The notes: generated by a model not told the origin, from the letters alone. A stretch of DNA of 37,296 nt from CAVURW01 sp963743595 (GCA_963743595.1 CAVURW010000001.1:1-37296); one strand, 5' to 3'; positions 16,986-25,286 are shown, counted from the first letter of the stretch. A program made the numbers and translations.

Positions 16986-17729
16986 ATGTGGTACTACACC
17001 GTCAACGGAGCTCCAGTGGGTCCGCTTTCGCCCGAACAATTGCTCGGTAGGCCTGACGTTTCCCCGGAGACTTACGTTTGGAGAGAGGGGCTCGCCTCGT
17101 GGATGCCTCTTAGGGAGGTTACGGAACTCGCTGCACCCAGCGCCGTTACTGCAGAGGCTCCTCGGAGCGCTTTCAGCCAGCCGACGACTCAAGATCTCAC
17201 CGCGACTTTCGCCGATAGTTCGGCCCCCTCACAACCCTGTAGTGAGTGTTCCAAGCCCACACCAACGAACCTGATGGTGCAGTTAAAAGACGGCTGGGTC
17301 TGCGCAAATTGCCGCCCGTTATGGGAGCAAAAATTCCGTCAGGCCTTTTACTGGCGTCGAGATCCGCTTAACAATATCGGGGATTTCGGGTCACGCGCAT
17401 CAGGCTATTTTTGGGACTACGTCATCTGGAGTTTTTTGTCGTCGATCGTCGTAGGAATTGTGCTCGCCATTGATAGATCTGGCGGCGATTCAGCGGCGCA
17501 CGGGGTGGTCGCTTGGGCAACCATCACAATGTGCGCTGGCTGCATGCTCCTAGTGCGAGCGGCCGTTGAATCGAATATGGTCGCGAAGAAAGGGGGCACG
17601 GTTGGTCATCGGAGATCAGGCCTTCTCGTCGTGACTCCGGAAGGCAAATTTCCGACGTACCCAATCGCGTTTGTTCGTTCGCTGGTCAATTCTCTCTGCG
17701 TCCTGTTTCCCCCGGTTTTCTCACCGTAA
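16986..17729 (+). CDS. GYF-RDD membrane protein with apparent 3' frameshift
   Basis: The N-terminus is a GYF_2 domain (WYYTVNGAPVGPLSPEQL, ETYVWREGLASWMPL). A four-Cys zinc-ribbon-like segment (CSECSKP...CANC) follows, then an RDD-type membrane domain with two hydrophobic segments. The frame stops at 17729, but a frame offset by one base continues with GFLTVIVDDQRRAPVDFLLGTRV, exactly the expected RDD ending, to a TAA at 17798-17800. One base missing from the C run at 17709-17713 would restore a 271-aa protein. The next gene starts 3 bp after that TAA, which supports 17800 as the true end. Role unknown; RDD proteins are often linked to transport. Confidence 0.75.
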   Translation: MWYYTVNGAPVGPLSPEQLLGRPDVSPETYVWREGLASWMPLREVTELAAPSAVTAEAPRSAFSQPTTQDLTATFADSSAPSQPCSECSKPTPTNLMVQLKDGWVCANCRPLWEQKFRQAFYWRRDPLNNIGDFGSRASGYFWDYVIWSFLSSIVVGIVLAIDRSGGDSAAHGVVAWATITMCAGCMLLVRAAVESNMVAKKGGTVGHRRSGLLVVTPEGKFPTYPIAFVRSLVNSLCVLFPPVFSP

Positions 17730-17803
17730 TTGTTGACGATCAACGGCGAGCACCCGTTGACTTTTTACTAGGAACACGTGTCATCTATACCCGGAGATAA
17801 CCC

Positions 17804-18352
17804 ATGATGATTAAGTGCTTAGAATGCAATAATCAGCTGCAACCCTCAATTCTCAACGGGGTGCTGGAGTGCAGCACCTGTAAATTGAGCTGGGAGGTTC
17901 AACCGATATCGTCGGTGTCTGCACAATCGATCCCCATCCCACGTAGTGTCGTTTCGAGTTCGTGCTTTAACCATCCTCAAAACGAGGGCGATTCCGAATG
18001 CGCTACTTGCGGCAAGCTCATCTGCCGAGTCTGCTCATTTAAACTTCGCGGCAAAACTCAGTGCGGCCAGTGCTACACCTCACCCCAAGCCGGAGATGAG
18101 AATTTAAAGAGAAATCGAGCGGTCCGTTACGACTGGATGGCAAATTATGCCACTCTTCTCACACTCTTCACAGGGGGACTCGCCGCTCCCATGTCGATCT
18201 ACTTCATCTACAAACATTTTACAGCCCCAGAACTGCTCTACGGGGGCAAAACAGGTGCCGGAATTCAGTCGATTATCTTGCTGGTCTTTGCCGTTGCGAT
18301 TTCTGGCGGGGCGGGGCTACTCCTTTTGTTAGGCGAATTGAACGACCACTAA
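17804..18352 (+). CDS. Zinc-finger (B-box-like) membrane protein
   Basis: A 182-aa protein. The N-terminal zinc ribbon has two CxxC pairs (CLEC, CSTC). A second, B-box-like cluster follows (CFNHP...CATCGKLICRVC...CGQC), and then two C-terminal membrane segments (about 113-133 and 150-175). This zinc-finger plus membrane architecture recurs in uncharacterised bacterial proteins, and I cannot name a function. A GGAGA ribosome site at 17792-17796 precedes the ATG. It sits between the GYF-RDD gene (3 bp) and the next gene (1 bp), so it is clearly in one transcription unit. Confidence 0.75.
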   Translation: MMIKCLECNNQLQPSILNGVLECSTCKLSWEVQPISSVSAQSIPIPRSVVSSSCFNHPQNEGDSECATCGKLICRVCSFKLRGKTQCGQCYTSPQAGDENLKRNRAVRYDWMANYATLLTLFTGGLAAPMSIYFIYKHFTAPELLYGGKTGAGIQSIILLVFAVAISGGAGLLLLLGELNDH

Positions 18353-18353
18353 A

Positions 18354-18782
18354 ATGAACGAAGTGCATTACGTCCGGCTGAAGCAATTTGGCAATCCCTT
18401 GCGAATCGGAGAGGGACTGTTCCGTAAAATGTTTTTTGGCGATGACCATCTCCTGATTACAGAAAAACTCGGTTCCAGCGAGGATTACATTCGGGTCGCG
18501 TTCAAAGACATACGTTACGTCGTCTATCGAAGAAGCGAACCCAAAATAGCAACACTCATTTTGGGCATCTTGTTTCTAGTTCTCCTCCGCTCCGGCCTGG
18601 GAATCTTGATACTCGTGCGCTACTTCCGCCGACGCGGCGCATGTGTTTGCTACTTGGTCACCGATGTCGATGTGATTCCGATTCCCCTTCCCGTCTCGTA
18701 TAAAAAGGTGCCCCTGTTTATCGAGTTCCTCAGATCCCAAGGTGCTCAAATCGCCAGCCCGACGAGTTCCTACGCATCGTAG
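18354..18782 (+). CDS. PH-like membrane protein, hypothetical
   Basis: A 142-aa protein starting 1 bp after the zinc-finger gene. A soluble N-terminal segment of beta strands (FGDDHLLITEKLGSSEDYIRVAFKDIRYVVYRR) resembles a bacterial PH-like domain. A hydrophobic hairpin (ATLILGILFLVLL...LGILILVRYF) and a short basic and then polar tail follow. No catalytic residues. Together with the two preceding genes it forms a three-gene membrane-protein operon. It converges on the ThuA gene, with only 17 bp between stops. Confidence 0.65.
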   Translation: MNEVHYVRLKQFGNPLRIGEGLFRKMFFGDDHLLITEKLGSSEDYIRVAFKDIRYVVYRRSEPKIATLILGILFLVLLRSGLGILILVRYFRRRGACVCYLVTDVDVIPIPLPVSYKKVPLFIEFLRSQGAQIASPTSSYAS

Positions 18783-18799
18783 GGTTGTTCACGTCTTCT

Positions 18800-19837
18800 T
18801 CAATGGCTGACCGGAGTCGTGCTCGCAGTCGGCAGCGGCACTGAAGTTGGTGCCGGGGTCACCTGCAGCTCTTTTGGAATCTCGGGAATCGGTCGAAGCG
18901 AAACAACCCCTGGCCCGGGGAAATCGGCCGGAATCGGAAAGGTCACGGGGCGTTGAGCCAGCCATTGAATCGCGCGAACGAGCACCGTTTGAAAACCGGC
19001 GCAGCGCATGTCCACCGGGTCATGCTCGTCCTTCCAAACATGGCCAAAACTGGAACAAAACACGCGGCCTTTACCGAAGGTTACCGTCCATTCCATCGGC
19101 CAATGCACATGAGTTTTCGGGTCTTCACCCCAGGAGAGCACCTGCAAATTCTCCGCCGGTCCACGCGTGAATGTGTAGACCTCCACCATCGGCGTCATCC
19201 ACGCGCGCGGCATGCCCGCGTGAATCGGGTCCTCTTGGTCGGTGCCCATGCGATGAATCAGGTGATCCTGCTTGGCCTGATGCGATGTGCCCTCCCCGAG
19301 TCCAGCAGCGATCTTGATCAGCGCCTCATCCGGGCCGACCTGTAACGCCCAGCCGAAATCTTTCTTGCGCCAGCCCAGCCCAATCATCTGATTGTACTCG
19401 GGCCAATTCGCAAAAGCGTTGTTTGCAGAGTGGTGCATGTATACACCGCCGCCATTGCGAACGAAATCGACAAACGCCGCTTTGGCGGGATAGGGCCAGT
19501 CCGACGCACTGTTCAAGTTGTTGCAATTCTGGATCACCACAGCGTAGTCAGTAAAGTGCGGGCACCACGTCGCATAGGCGGGATCGTCCGTGTGGGCTGG
19601 ACAGGTCGAAACATCGACTGTGAACAGGTGCGTGGCCTCTAAAATCGCTTTCAGGTAGGCGGTGGTCCGCTTCCAATCATGGTTGCTAAATCCATCCACA
19701 ATGAGCACGCGAATGGGTGCCGTCGATTCGGGTGAAGCTACTGGTCCATTCGAATTGGTTTGGGCACTGGCGCCAAAGTGGAGCATGCTGATGATAAGAG
19801 TGGAAACGAACGCGAATAGGGCACGAAGCATTTTCAT
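18800..19837 (-). CDS. Secreted ThuA-domain protein
   Basis: The frame is open from 19900, but ATG 19837 starts a proper signal peptide (MKMLRALFAFVSTLIISMLHFGASAQ) and avoids overlap with the MFS gene. I therefore prefer a 345-aa product. The ThuA (trehalose utilisation, class I glutamine amidotransferase-like) fold is seen in IRVLIVDGFSNHDWKRTTAYLK, VVIQNCNNLN, FVRNGGGVYMHHSANNAF and FGKGRVFCSSFGHVW. ThuA-like proteins are linked to disaccharide and keto-sugar metabolism, and their exact reaction is poorly defined. The C-terminal ~45 residues are Pro/Thr-rich and probably unstructured. It lies 49 bp downstream of the sugar porter gene on the same strand. Confidence 0.85.
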   Translation of the reverse strand: MKMLRALFAFVSTLIISMLHFGASAQTNSNGPVASPESTAPIRVLIVDGFSNHDWKRTTAYLKAILEATHLFTVDVSTCPAHTDDPAYATWCPHFTDYAVVIQNCNNLNSASDWPYPAKAAFVDFVRNGGGVYMHHSANNAFANWPEYNQMIGLGWRKKDFGWALQVGPDEALIKIAAGLGEGTSHQAKQDHLIHRMGTDQEDPIHAGMPRAWMTPMVEVYTFTRGPAENLQVLSWGEDPKTHVHWPMEWTVTFGKGRVFCSSFGHVWKDEHDPVDMRCAGFQTVLVRAIQWLAQRPVTFPIPADFPGPGVVSLRPIPEIPKELQVTPAPTSVPLPTASTTPVSH

Positions 19838-19886
19838 TGAACCCGCCCGAGGCTTAAAAGTTCCGCCGCCACCTGTAACGAATCGG

Positions 19887-20444
19887 CTAGTGTATTCCAA
19901 ATTGTTTCTGAATATCTTCTAAGGAAACGCCCTTGGTTTCCGGCACCATAAACCACACCCACAGAAGCTGAAGCACCATCATTCCGGCAAAGAAAATAAA
20001 GATAAATCCAGGCGCAAAGGTGGCGACAATCGTGGGAAAAACGGTGGTGATTAGAGCTGCGAAGATCCAATGCGTGGCTCCGCCCAAAGAAGTACCCATC
20101 GCGCGGTATTGGCTGGGGAAAATCTCCGAAATCAGTACCCAAATCACGGTGCCTTGCCCAATGGAGTGTGCGGCGATGAAAGCGAAAATGCAGTACGGTA
20201 CAATGCTGAAGGTTTGGGTAAAAAACGCGTAGGAGCAGAGGCCGAGCGAAGCGATATATCCCACCGAGCCGATGTAGAGCAATGTACGACGGCCCAAGAG
20301 ATCAATCAAAAAGACACCTGCCAAGGTGAAAACCAGATTGGTGACGCCGATTCCCACCGACTGCAGTAACGCAGCCTTTTCCCCCAGACCGGCCAATTCA
20401 AAGATGCGCGGTGCAAAATAGAGAACGGCATTGATGCCAGACAT
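19887..20444 (-). CDS. MFS sugar porter, C-terminal half (frameshifted)
   Basis: The C-terminal six-helix half of a sugar porter, starting inside a helix at MSGINAVLYFAPRIF. The codons before this ATG continue the family sequence in the same frame (HKIPILLAFFVAFFNQ), so the methionine is not a real start. The half includes DLLGRRTLLY and ends with the sugar-porter motif VPETKGVSLEDIQ. It belongs with 20449-21216. Joined across a one-base shift, the two give about 442 aa, the normal length. See the N-terminal half for function. Confidence 0.8.
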   Translation of the reverse strand: MSGINAVLYFAPRIFELAGLGEKAALLQSVGIGVTNLVFTLAGVFLIDLLGRRTLLYIGSVGYIASLGLCSYAFFTQTFSIVPYCIFAFIAAHSIGQGTVIWVLISEIFPSQYRAMGTSLGGATHWIFAALITTVFPTIVATFAPGFIFIFFAGMMVLQLLWVWFMVPETKGVSLEDIQKQFGIH

Positions 20445-20448
20445 TTGA

Positions 20449-21216
20449 TTAAAAAACGCAACGAAAAACGCCAGCAGAATCGGGATCTTGTGGCGTCGGC
20501 TCGTGCGAGGTGCGGGATTCCTGTGCGTCCGTGAGAATCTTTTCCATCTGCGCGTTCAGCTCCGATTCGGGAGCCTCTGGTAGAATTAATCGTAGGACTT
20601 GCAGCGCCCTTTCTTTGCCAGTGCCCCGCATCGCTGCGCTAATGAGAAGCCATCGCGGACTTTCTGGAATGATGAGGCAGGCCAGCGTGTAGACGCAGGA
20701 GGGAATCACCATGACCCCAAGCATCCAGCGCCACGCGTTTTCACCAATTCCTTGGAGGAGATAGTTCGAGAAAAAGGCGACCAGAATACCAAAAACGATG
20801 TTGAACTGGAACATTCCGGCCAGTCGACCTCGATGTTTCGGCGGCGAGATCTCCGAGATGTAGAGGGGTGCCGCTATGGTGGAGATGCCAATGCCAATAC
20901 CACCCAAAAATCGCGCAATCATGAACGAAATGACGTCCGGGGCGAGCGCCGACCAGAGCGAGCCCACCAGAAAGAGCAGCCCCACGGAGAGCAGTGTGTT
21001 TTTCCGACCGAATCGATCCGCCGGCCAACTGGAAGCGAGCGCACCCAGGACGGTTCCCCACAAGGCAGCGCCCATTGCCAAACCATGAGTGGTCGGTGTG
21101 AGCTTCCAAAGCTCCTGAATCGTTTTTTCCGCCCCGGAAATGACGACTGTATCGAAGCCAAAGAGAAATCCCGCGAGAGCGGAAACAACGCACCACAGAA
21201 TGAGCCGGAAATTCAT
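20449..21216 (-). CDS. MFS sugar porter, N-terminal half (frameshifted)
   Basis: The N-terminal half of a proton-coupled sugar transporter (XylE/GalP type) in the inner membrane. Visible motifs are GFLFGFDTVVISGA in helix 1, ADRFGRKN (the loop 2-3 motif), ARFLGGIGIGI, YISEISPPKHRGRL and PESPRWL. The frame goes wrong after AQESRT, near 20500-20516, and runs into an irrelevant stop at 20449. Removing one C from the CCC run (20514-20516, read on the minus strand) restores continuity to the C-terminal half. This is either an inactivated gene or a base-call error. It sits between two ThuA genes, suggesting uptake of the sugar those proteins handle. Confidence 0.85.
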   Translation of the reverse strand: MNFRLILWCVVSALAGFLFGFDTVVISGAEKTIQELWKLTPTTHGLAMGAALWGTVLGALASSWPADRFGRKNTLLSVGLLFLVGSLWSALAPDVISFMIARFLGGIGIGISTIAAPLYISEISPPKHRGRLAGMFQFNIVFGILVAFFSNYLLQGIGENAWRWMLGVMVIPSCVYTLACLIIPESPRWLLISAAMRGTGKERALQVLRLILPEAPESELNAQMEKILTDAQESRTSHEPTPQDPDSAGVFRCVF

Positions 21217-21303
21217 GTATATTTTGGATTCGTGAAGAAGGACTAAAAAGCCGATTCAAGCAATCGACCCTAGACTACATGATTAACCGTGATCAGCGCT
21301 CGA

Positions 21304-22764
21304 TTAATCTCCCTTAGCCCAACTTATTGCCCCAAGAATCTGATTCAGATACGCGGCATCGGTTAACTTCGTTTCATGACCGAACACCGTAAAAAAGGCC
21401 CGTCCTCCTTCGAAATTATGGCACCACGCTACGGGATATTTCGTGTCTGAAATTCCCAGGTCGGACAGTTTTGTGCCATCCACCGTCAGCAGCACCTTTA
21501 CGTCTTGAGGCGGGGCCTGAAAGCGAAACCATTGATCCGCGTGCAAGATGGTCGGAGGAAGAAACGCGGTGGCAGGATTTCCGGCATCGACGACGGTGAC
21601 CGTTTCCGGTTCAAAATGCTTGTCCGTATCCAGCGTCGCTCCGAGCAATTCGCCCAACCACGGCCAATCTTTAGCCGTGTAAGCCGTTGCATGAATGCCA
21701 ACAACTCCCCCGCCGTTGTGGACAAACGTCTTCAGCGCCTCCCGTTGTGGATCTGTCAGCAATTTCTGGCCACACGAATTGAGCATCACGATCACCTTGT
21801 AAGGCTTGAGCCCTTCATCCGTGAAGGTGGAGCCGTCCGAATCGACATCGGCGCGATAGCCATTCGCCGTGCCCAGCGCTTGGAGCCCCGCCGTCACTTC
21901 TGGGATCGCTTTATCGATGTAGGGTTTAGGCATGCACTTGTTGAATATCAAGACTCGGTAGGACTCCGGCGCGGGGATCTGTCCGGCCCAACGAATTCCT
22001 GAAATCAGGTGCGTCTGCATCTCCGGTTCCAGGTAGGCTTCGGCAAAATGACCCATGGCGGTGTAGAAGGCCCGACCGCCATCAAATTCGTGGCACCATG
22101 CGATGAGGTGGGGCGCAACCTCGGCACGGGGATCGCCCACCGGAGGAATCGGTCCGGCGTGGGTACCCAGCTCGACAATTCCATCACCGTGCCAATGCGT
22201 CTCTCCGATCTGAAGTAGCGGTTGCACATCTTTCGGGGCCTCGTTGAAAATGTACCATTCATCCGAGCGCGACCATGATTCTGGAACGCCGAGAACGGCA
22301 GGATTTTTGGGATCGAGGTTCGTGATGTTCCCCTGTTGCACCCACGGATGCGAGGTGAACTTGGCGCCCAGGAGATCTTGATACCACGGCCAATGTTCCT
22401 CCGCAGTGGAAGCCGCGTGGATTCCGACAAACCCGCCGCCAGCCTTGATGAAATGTTGAAATGCATCTCGTTGCGGATCGGTGAACAACGGGCCGCTGCA
22501 GCTGAGAAAAATGAGAACCCGATATTTCTTGAGGCCGTCATCCGTAAACACTTCAGCGTCGTCTGTCGTGTCGCTAGCAATACCATTTCGAGCGCAGAGT
22601 GCGGCCAAGTTTCGCGCACACTCCGGCACCGTCTGGTGCACATAGCCCTTCATTTTCGTGAAGATCAAAACACGCGGCCGTGTGTCAGGTGCAGGAGCAC
22701 ACACGGCCGTTTGAACGATAACCAGAGTGCAGAACAGCAGAGCAAGAAGGGCTCGAAGGCTCAT
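21304..22764 (-). CDS. Secreted protein with two tandem ThuA domains
   Basis: The frame is open from 22845, but ATG 22764 begins the signal peptide (MSLRALLALLFCTLVIVQTAVCA) and removes the overlap with the upstream gene. I prefer 486 aa. Two ThuA domains follow each other. Each opens alike (RVLIFTKMKGYVHQTVPE and RVLIFNKCMPKPYIDKAIPE), passes through GGGFVGIHAAS / GGGVVGIHATA, and closes alike (AWCHEFDGGRAFYTAMGH and AWCHNFEGGRAFFTVFGH). The duplication is internal and diverged. The role is presumably in carbohydrate processing outside the cytoplasm. Substrate unknown. Neighbours are the aminotransferase (44 bp upstream) and the sugar porter (87 bp downstream). Confidence 0.85.
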   Translation of the reverse strand: MSLRALLALLFCTLVIVQTAVCAPAPDTRPRVLIFTKMKGYVHQTVPECARNLAALCARNGIASDTTDDAEVFTDDGLKKYRVLIFLSCSGPLFTDPQRDAFQHFIKAGGGFVGIHAASTAEEHWPWYQDLLGAKFTSHPWVQQGNITNLDPKNPAVLGVPESWSRSDEWYIFNEAPKDVQPLLQIGETHWHGDGIVELGTHAGPIPPVGDPRAEVAPHLIAWCHEFDGGRAFYTAMGHFAEAYLEPEMQTHLISGIRWAGQIPAPESYRVLIFNKCMPKPYIDKAIPEVTAGLQALGTANGYRADVDSDGSTFTDEGLKPYKVIVMLNSCGQKLLTDPQREALKTFVHNGGGVVGIHATAYTAKDWPWLGELLGATLDTDKHFEPETVTVVDAGNPATAFLPPTILHADQWFRFQAPPQDVKVLLTVDGTKLSDLGISDTKYPVAWCHNFEGGRAFFTVFGHETKLTDAAYLNQILGAISWAKGD

Positions 22765-22808
22765 GACTTTAGAGGATTTCGATTGCTCAGAATTTGGTCC
22801 GTGCAGAA

Positions 22809-23891
22809 TTACACAGCTACCGCAACAAGCGCTTCGTCCATCCAATGCAGCAGCTCTTGAATCTGCTCAGTCCGCTCATCGCCCATGTGCGAGATACGGA
22901 AAGTCGTCCCCTTGATTTTCCCGTAGCCGCCATCGATCACACAACTGTGTTTCGATTTCAGGAACTGGTTAACTTTCGAGATATCGATATTCCGGGTGTT
23001 CTTCGCGCAGGTGAGCGAGACCGATTCGTAACCCGTCTCCGGGAACAGTTCAAATCCCCGCTCCTTAATCCAATTTCGCGTAATCCGCGCATTCTCGGCG
23101 TGCCGCTTAAACCGCGCTTCGTAGCTTTCGGTCTCGATATCTTCCAGCTTGCTCTGAAGCGCGTAGAAGTGGGAGATGCTCGGTGTCGTCGGCGTCATGT
23201 TGCTCTCCTGGTTCTTCTTAAATTCGACAAAATCGAGGTAATAGCCGCGATCCTTCATTTGCTCGGCCTTCTTGTAGGCTTTCTCGGAAACGGTAAACAC
23301 TGCCGCACCGGCAGGCAGCGCCAATGCCTTCTGCGTACCGGCCAACATTACGTCGATACCGAGTTCATCGAAGGGGATCGCCAGTACCGAGAACGACGAA
23401 ACCACATCCACGATAAACATCACATCCGGGTATTTCCGCATGACCGCCGCAATGTCCCACAGCGGATTCATCGTTCCGGTGCTCGTCTCGTTGTGAATCA
23501 AGGTCACCGCATCGAATTCGCCCGTCGCCAGCTTCGCATCGATCATCTCTGCCCTGATCGCCGTGCCCCACTCCACCTGCAAAGCTTCCGCCTGCTTACC
23601 GCATTTCTTGGCCACATCGAACCATTTATCGGAAAACGCACCACTCATGCAATTGAGCACCTTCTTGGCTACGAGGTTGCGAATCGCTCCTTCCATGACA
23701 CCCCAGGCGGAGGTGGTGCTCACAAACACCGGTTGTTTCGTGAAGAAAAGCGCCTGGAGCTTGGGATGGACATCGGCGTAGAGTGCCTGAAATTCTTTAG
23801 AGCGGTGGCCGATCATCGGTTTGGCGAACGCGCGCAGCGTTTTTTCCGAAACTTCGATGGGACCGGGGATGAAAAGCTTGGTGTGTGTCAT
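22809..23891 (-). CDS. Class V PLP aminotransferase (alanine-glyoxylate/serine-pyruvate type)
   Basis: A fold-type I PLP enzyme, 360 aa, cytoplasmic. The start KLFIPGPIEVSEKTLRAF and GHRS motif are typical of alanine-glyoxylate/serine-pyruvate aminotransferases. HNETSTGTMNPL (133-144), the PLP-binding Asp in IVDVVSSF, and the Schiff-base Lys188 in GTQKALALPAG are all present. The C-terminal GYGKIKGTTFRISHMGD carries the carboxylate-binding Arg. The reaction is probably transfer of an amino group between serine or alanine and glyoxylate or pyruvate; 2-aminoethylphosphonate or phosphoserine enzymes are less likely. It is divergent from the NAD cluster. A -10-like TATACT lies at 23906-23901. Confidence 0.85.
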   Translation of the reverse strand: MTHTKLFIPGPIEVSEKTLRAFAKPMIGHRSKEFQALYADVHPKLQALFFTKQPVFVSTTSAWGVMEGAIRNLVAKKVLNCMSGAFSDKWFDVAKKCGKQAEALQVEWGTAIRAEMIDAKLATGEFDAVTLIHNETSTGTMNPLWDIAAVMRKYPDVMFIVDVVSSFSVLAIPFDELGIDVMLAGTQKALALPAGAAVFTVSEKAYKKAEQMKDRGYYLDFVEFKKNQESNMTPTTPSISHFYALQSKLEDIETESYEARFKRHAENARITRNWIKERGFELFPETGYESVSLTCAKNTRNIDISKVNQFLKSKHSCVIDGGYGKIKGTTFRISHMGDERTEQIQELLHWMDEALVAVAV

Positions 23892-23932
23892 GAGAGGAAG
23901 AGTATAGTGCAGACGAGGTGGATAGAAAAGAG

Positions 23933-23967
23933 TTTACAAAGTGTCGTTAGTACACTATATTCGCCTC
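23933..23967 (+). promoter_or_regulatory. Leaderless promoter with operator-like palindrome, NAD cluster
   Basis: TTTACA (23933-23938), 17 nt, TATATT (23956-23961), then 6 nt to ATG 23968. An inverted repeat AGTGT-N7-ACACT (23940-23956) fills the spacer almost exactly, where a repressor would block RNA polymerase. CACTATA at 23953-23959 is mirrored by TATAGTG at 23903-23909 over the divergent aminotransferase promoter. The natural candidate regulator is the NrtR-like product of the first gene. Confidence 0.55.
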
Positions 23968-24654
23968 ATGTTCCAGTACCAGTTCCCCAGGCCCGCCCTC
24001 ACCGTCGATTGCACGGTCTTCGGCTTCGACCACGGTGACCTCAAGCTCATGCTCATCCAACGCGACCTTCCGCCGTTCGAAGGCAGCTGGGCGCTCCCCG
24101 GCGGATTCGTCCGCGTCAATGAATCGCTCGAGGACGCCGCACTGCGCGAACTCAAAGAGGAGACCGGCCTGGAGCGCGTTTACTTGGAGCAGCTCTACAC
24201 GTTCGGCGACGTCGAGCGCGATCCCCGCGAGCGAATTGTCACCGTGAGCTACTACGCGCTGGTGCGCCTGGAGCATTATCGCGTGGAAGCCTCCACCGAC
24301 GCCCGCTCGGCGGCTTGGTTCTCGCTCGATGACCTGCCAACGGTCGCTTTTGATCACGACCGGATCATCGAAGCGGCGCGGGTTCGCCTCAAAAATAAGG
24401 TGCGCTACGAGCCCATCGGTTTCGAACTTCTTCCTGAGAAATTCACACTCACACAAATCCAACATCTCTACGAAGCGGTCCTGGAAACGAAGCTGGATAA
24501 ACGTAATTTTCGCAAAAAGCTCCTTAGCATGAACCTCCTGGAAGATACCCAGGAAATCGAGCAAGACGTAGCCCACCGCGCGGCCCGGCTCTTTCGCTTT
24601 AACCCCGAACGCTACAAAGCCCTCAAACAAAAAGGATTCAACTTCGAGTTGTAA
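23968..24654 (+). CDS. Nudix protein with C-terminal winged helix (NrtR-like)
   Basis: I chose ATG 23968 over the upstream GTG 23941, which lies inside the promoter palindrome. The 228-aa protein has a Nudix domain (about 10-140) and a C-terminal winged-helix domain (about 150-228; FTLTQIQHLYEAVLETKLDKRNFRKKLL), the NrtR architecture. NrtR proteins repress NAD biosynthesis or salvage genes and sense ADP-ribose. The Nudix box is complete (Gly46, Glu52, REL with Arg60-Glu61, Glu64-Glu65, Gly67), so it may also hydrolyse ADP-ribose; many pure regulators have lost these residues. The next gene is a nicotinamidase, 9 bp downstream, which supports an NAD-related regulator. Confidence 0.85.
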   Translation: MFQYQFPRPALTVDCTVFGFDHGDLKLMLIQRDLPPFEGSWALPGGFVRVNESLEDAALRELKEETGLERVYLEQLYTFGDVERDPRERIVTVSYYALVRLEHYRVEASTDARSAAWFSLDDLPTVAFDHDRIIEAARVRLKNKVRYEPIGFELLPEKFTLTQIQHLYEAVLETKLDKRNFRKKLLSMNLLEDTQEIEQDVAHRAARLFRFNPERYKALKQKGFNFEL

Positions 24655-24663
24655 ATCACCGCT

Positions 24664-25260
24664 ATGAAAACCCTCATTATTGTCGACGTCCAAAACGATT
24701 TCGTAGAAGGCGGTGCCCTCGCCGTTTCGGGAGGACGGAGCATCGTCCCGATCATCAACGAACTTCAGCCGCAATTTGAGCTGATCATTGCCACGCAAGA
24801 CTGGCACCCCGCCGATCACGGAAGCTTTGCAGCGAATCATCCGGGGCGCGCGATCGGTGAACTGGCGGAATTGAACGGTCTGCCGCAGATCATGTGGCCG
24901 GTTCACTGCGTGCAGAACACTCCGGGAGCCGATTTCGTGGCCGAGCTTGATCGCAGCGGCTGGGCAGCGGTGATTCAAAAGGGCACCGATTCGACAGTCG
25001 ATAGCTACAGCGGATTCTTCGATAACGGCCACCGTCGCGCGACTGGGTTACACGATCTGCTCAAGGAAAAGGGCGCGACGCACCTCCACATTGTCGGCCT
25101 GGCCACCGATTATTGCGTGAAGTTCACCGCCTTAGATGCTGTGCAGCAAGGTTGGAAAGCGACTCTGCTCACGAGCGCCTGCCGGGGCGTGAACCTGCAA
25201 CCGGGCGATGTCGATCAAGCAATCGCGGAAATGAAAGCCGCCGGTATCGAAATTCTTTGA
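24664..25260 (+). CDS. pncA: Nicotinamidase
   Basis: Deamidates nicotinamide to nicotinic acid for NAD salvage by the Preiss-Handler route, in the cytoplasm. The isochorismatase-like fold is complete. The catalytic triad is Asp8 (VDVQNDF), Lys106 (IQKGTD) and Cys151 (ATDYCVKFTA). The metal site is QDWHPADHGSF with Asp46, His48 and His52. WPVHCVQNTPGA is the nicotinamidase signature. The length (198 aa) is typical. It sits 9 bp after the NrtR-like gene and 26 bp before the ADP-ribose pyrophosphatase gene, all on one strand. Confidence 0.95.
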   Translation: MKTLIIVDVQNDFVEGGALAVSGGRSIVPIINELQPQFELIIATQDWHPADHGSFAANHPGRAIGELAELNGLPQIMWPVHCVQNTPGADFVAELDRSGWAAVIQKGTDSTVDSYSGFFDNGHRRATGLHDLLKEKGATHLHIVGLATDYCVKFTALDAVQQGWKATLLTSACRGVNLQPGDVDQAIAEMKAAGIEIL

Positions 25261-25274
25261 GGCCCTGCTAATTC

Positions 25275-25286
25275 TAAAATTACATT
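25275..25286 (+). promoter_or_regulatory. Candidate internal -10 with leaderless spacing
   Basis: TAAAAT (25275-25280, five of six bases of TATAAT) followed by 6 nt and the ATG at 25287. No clear -35 is seen and there is no Shine-Dalgarno site. It may allow separate leaderless expression of the Nudix gene inside the operon. Confidence 0.35.

Noticed and set aside
22794..24038. Long plus-strand open frame (414 codons) opposite the aminotransferase gene
   Set aside because: It is the antisense shadow of a recognisable PLP enzyme; its translation is Arg/His-rich without a domain.
23947..25032. Long minus-strand open frame (361 codons) opposite the NrtR-like and pncA genes
   Set aside because: Antisense of two clear genes and spans their boundary.
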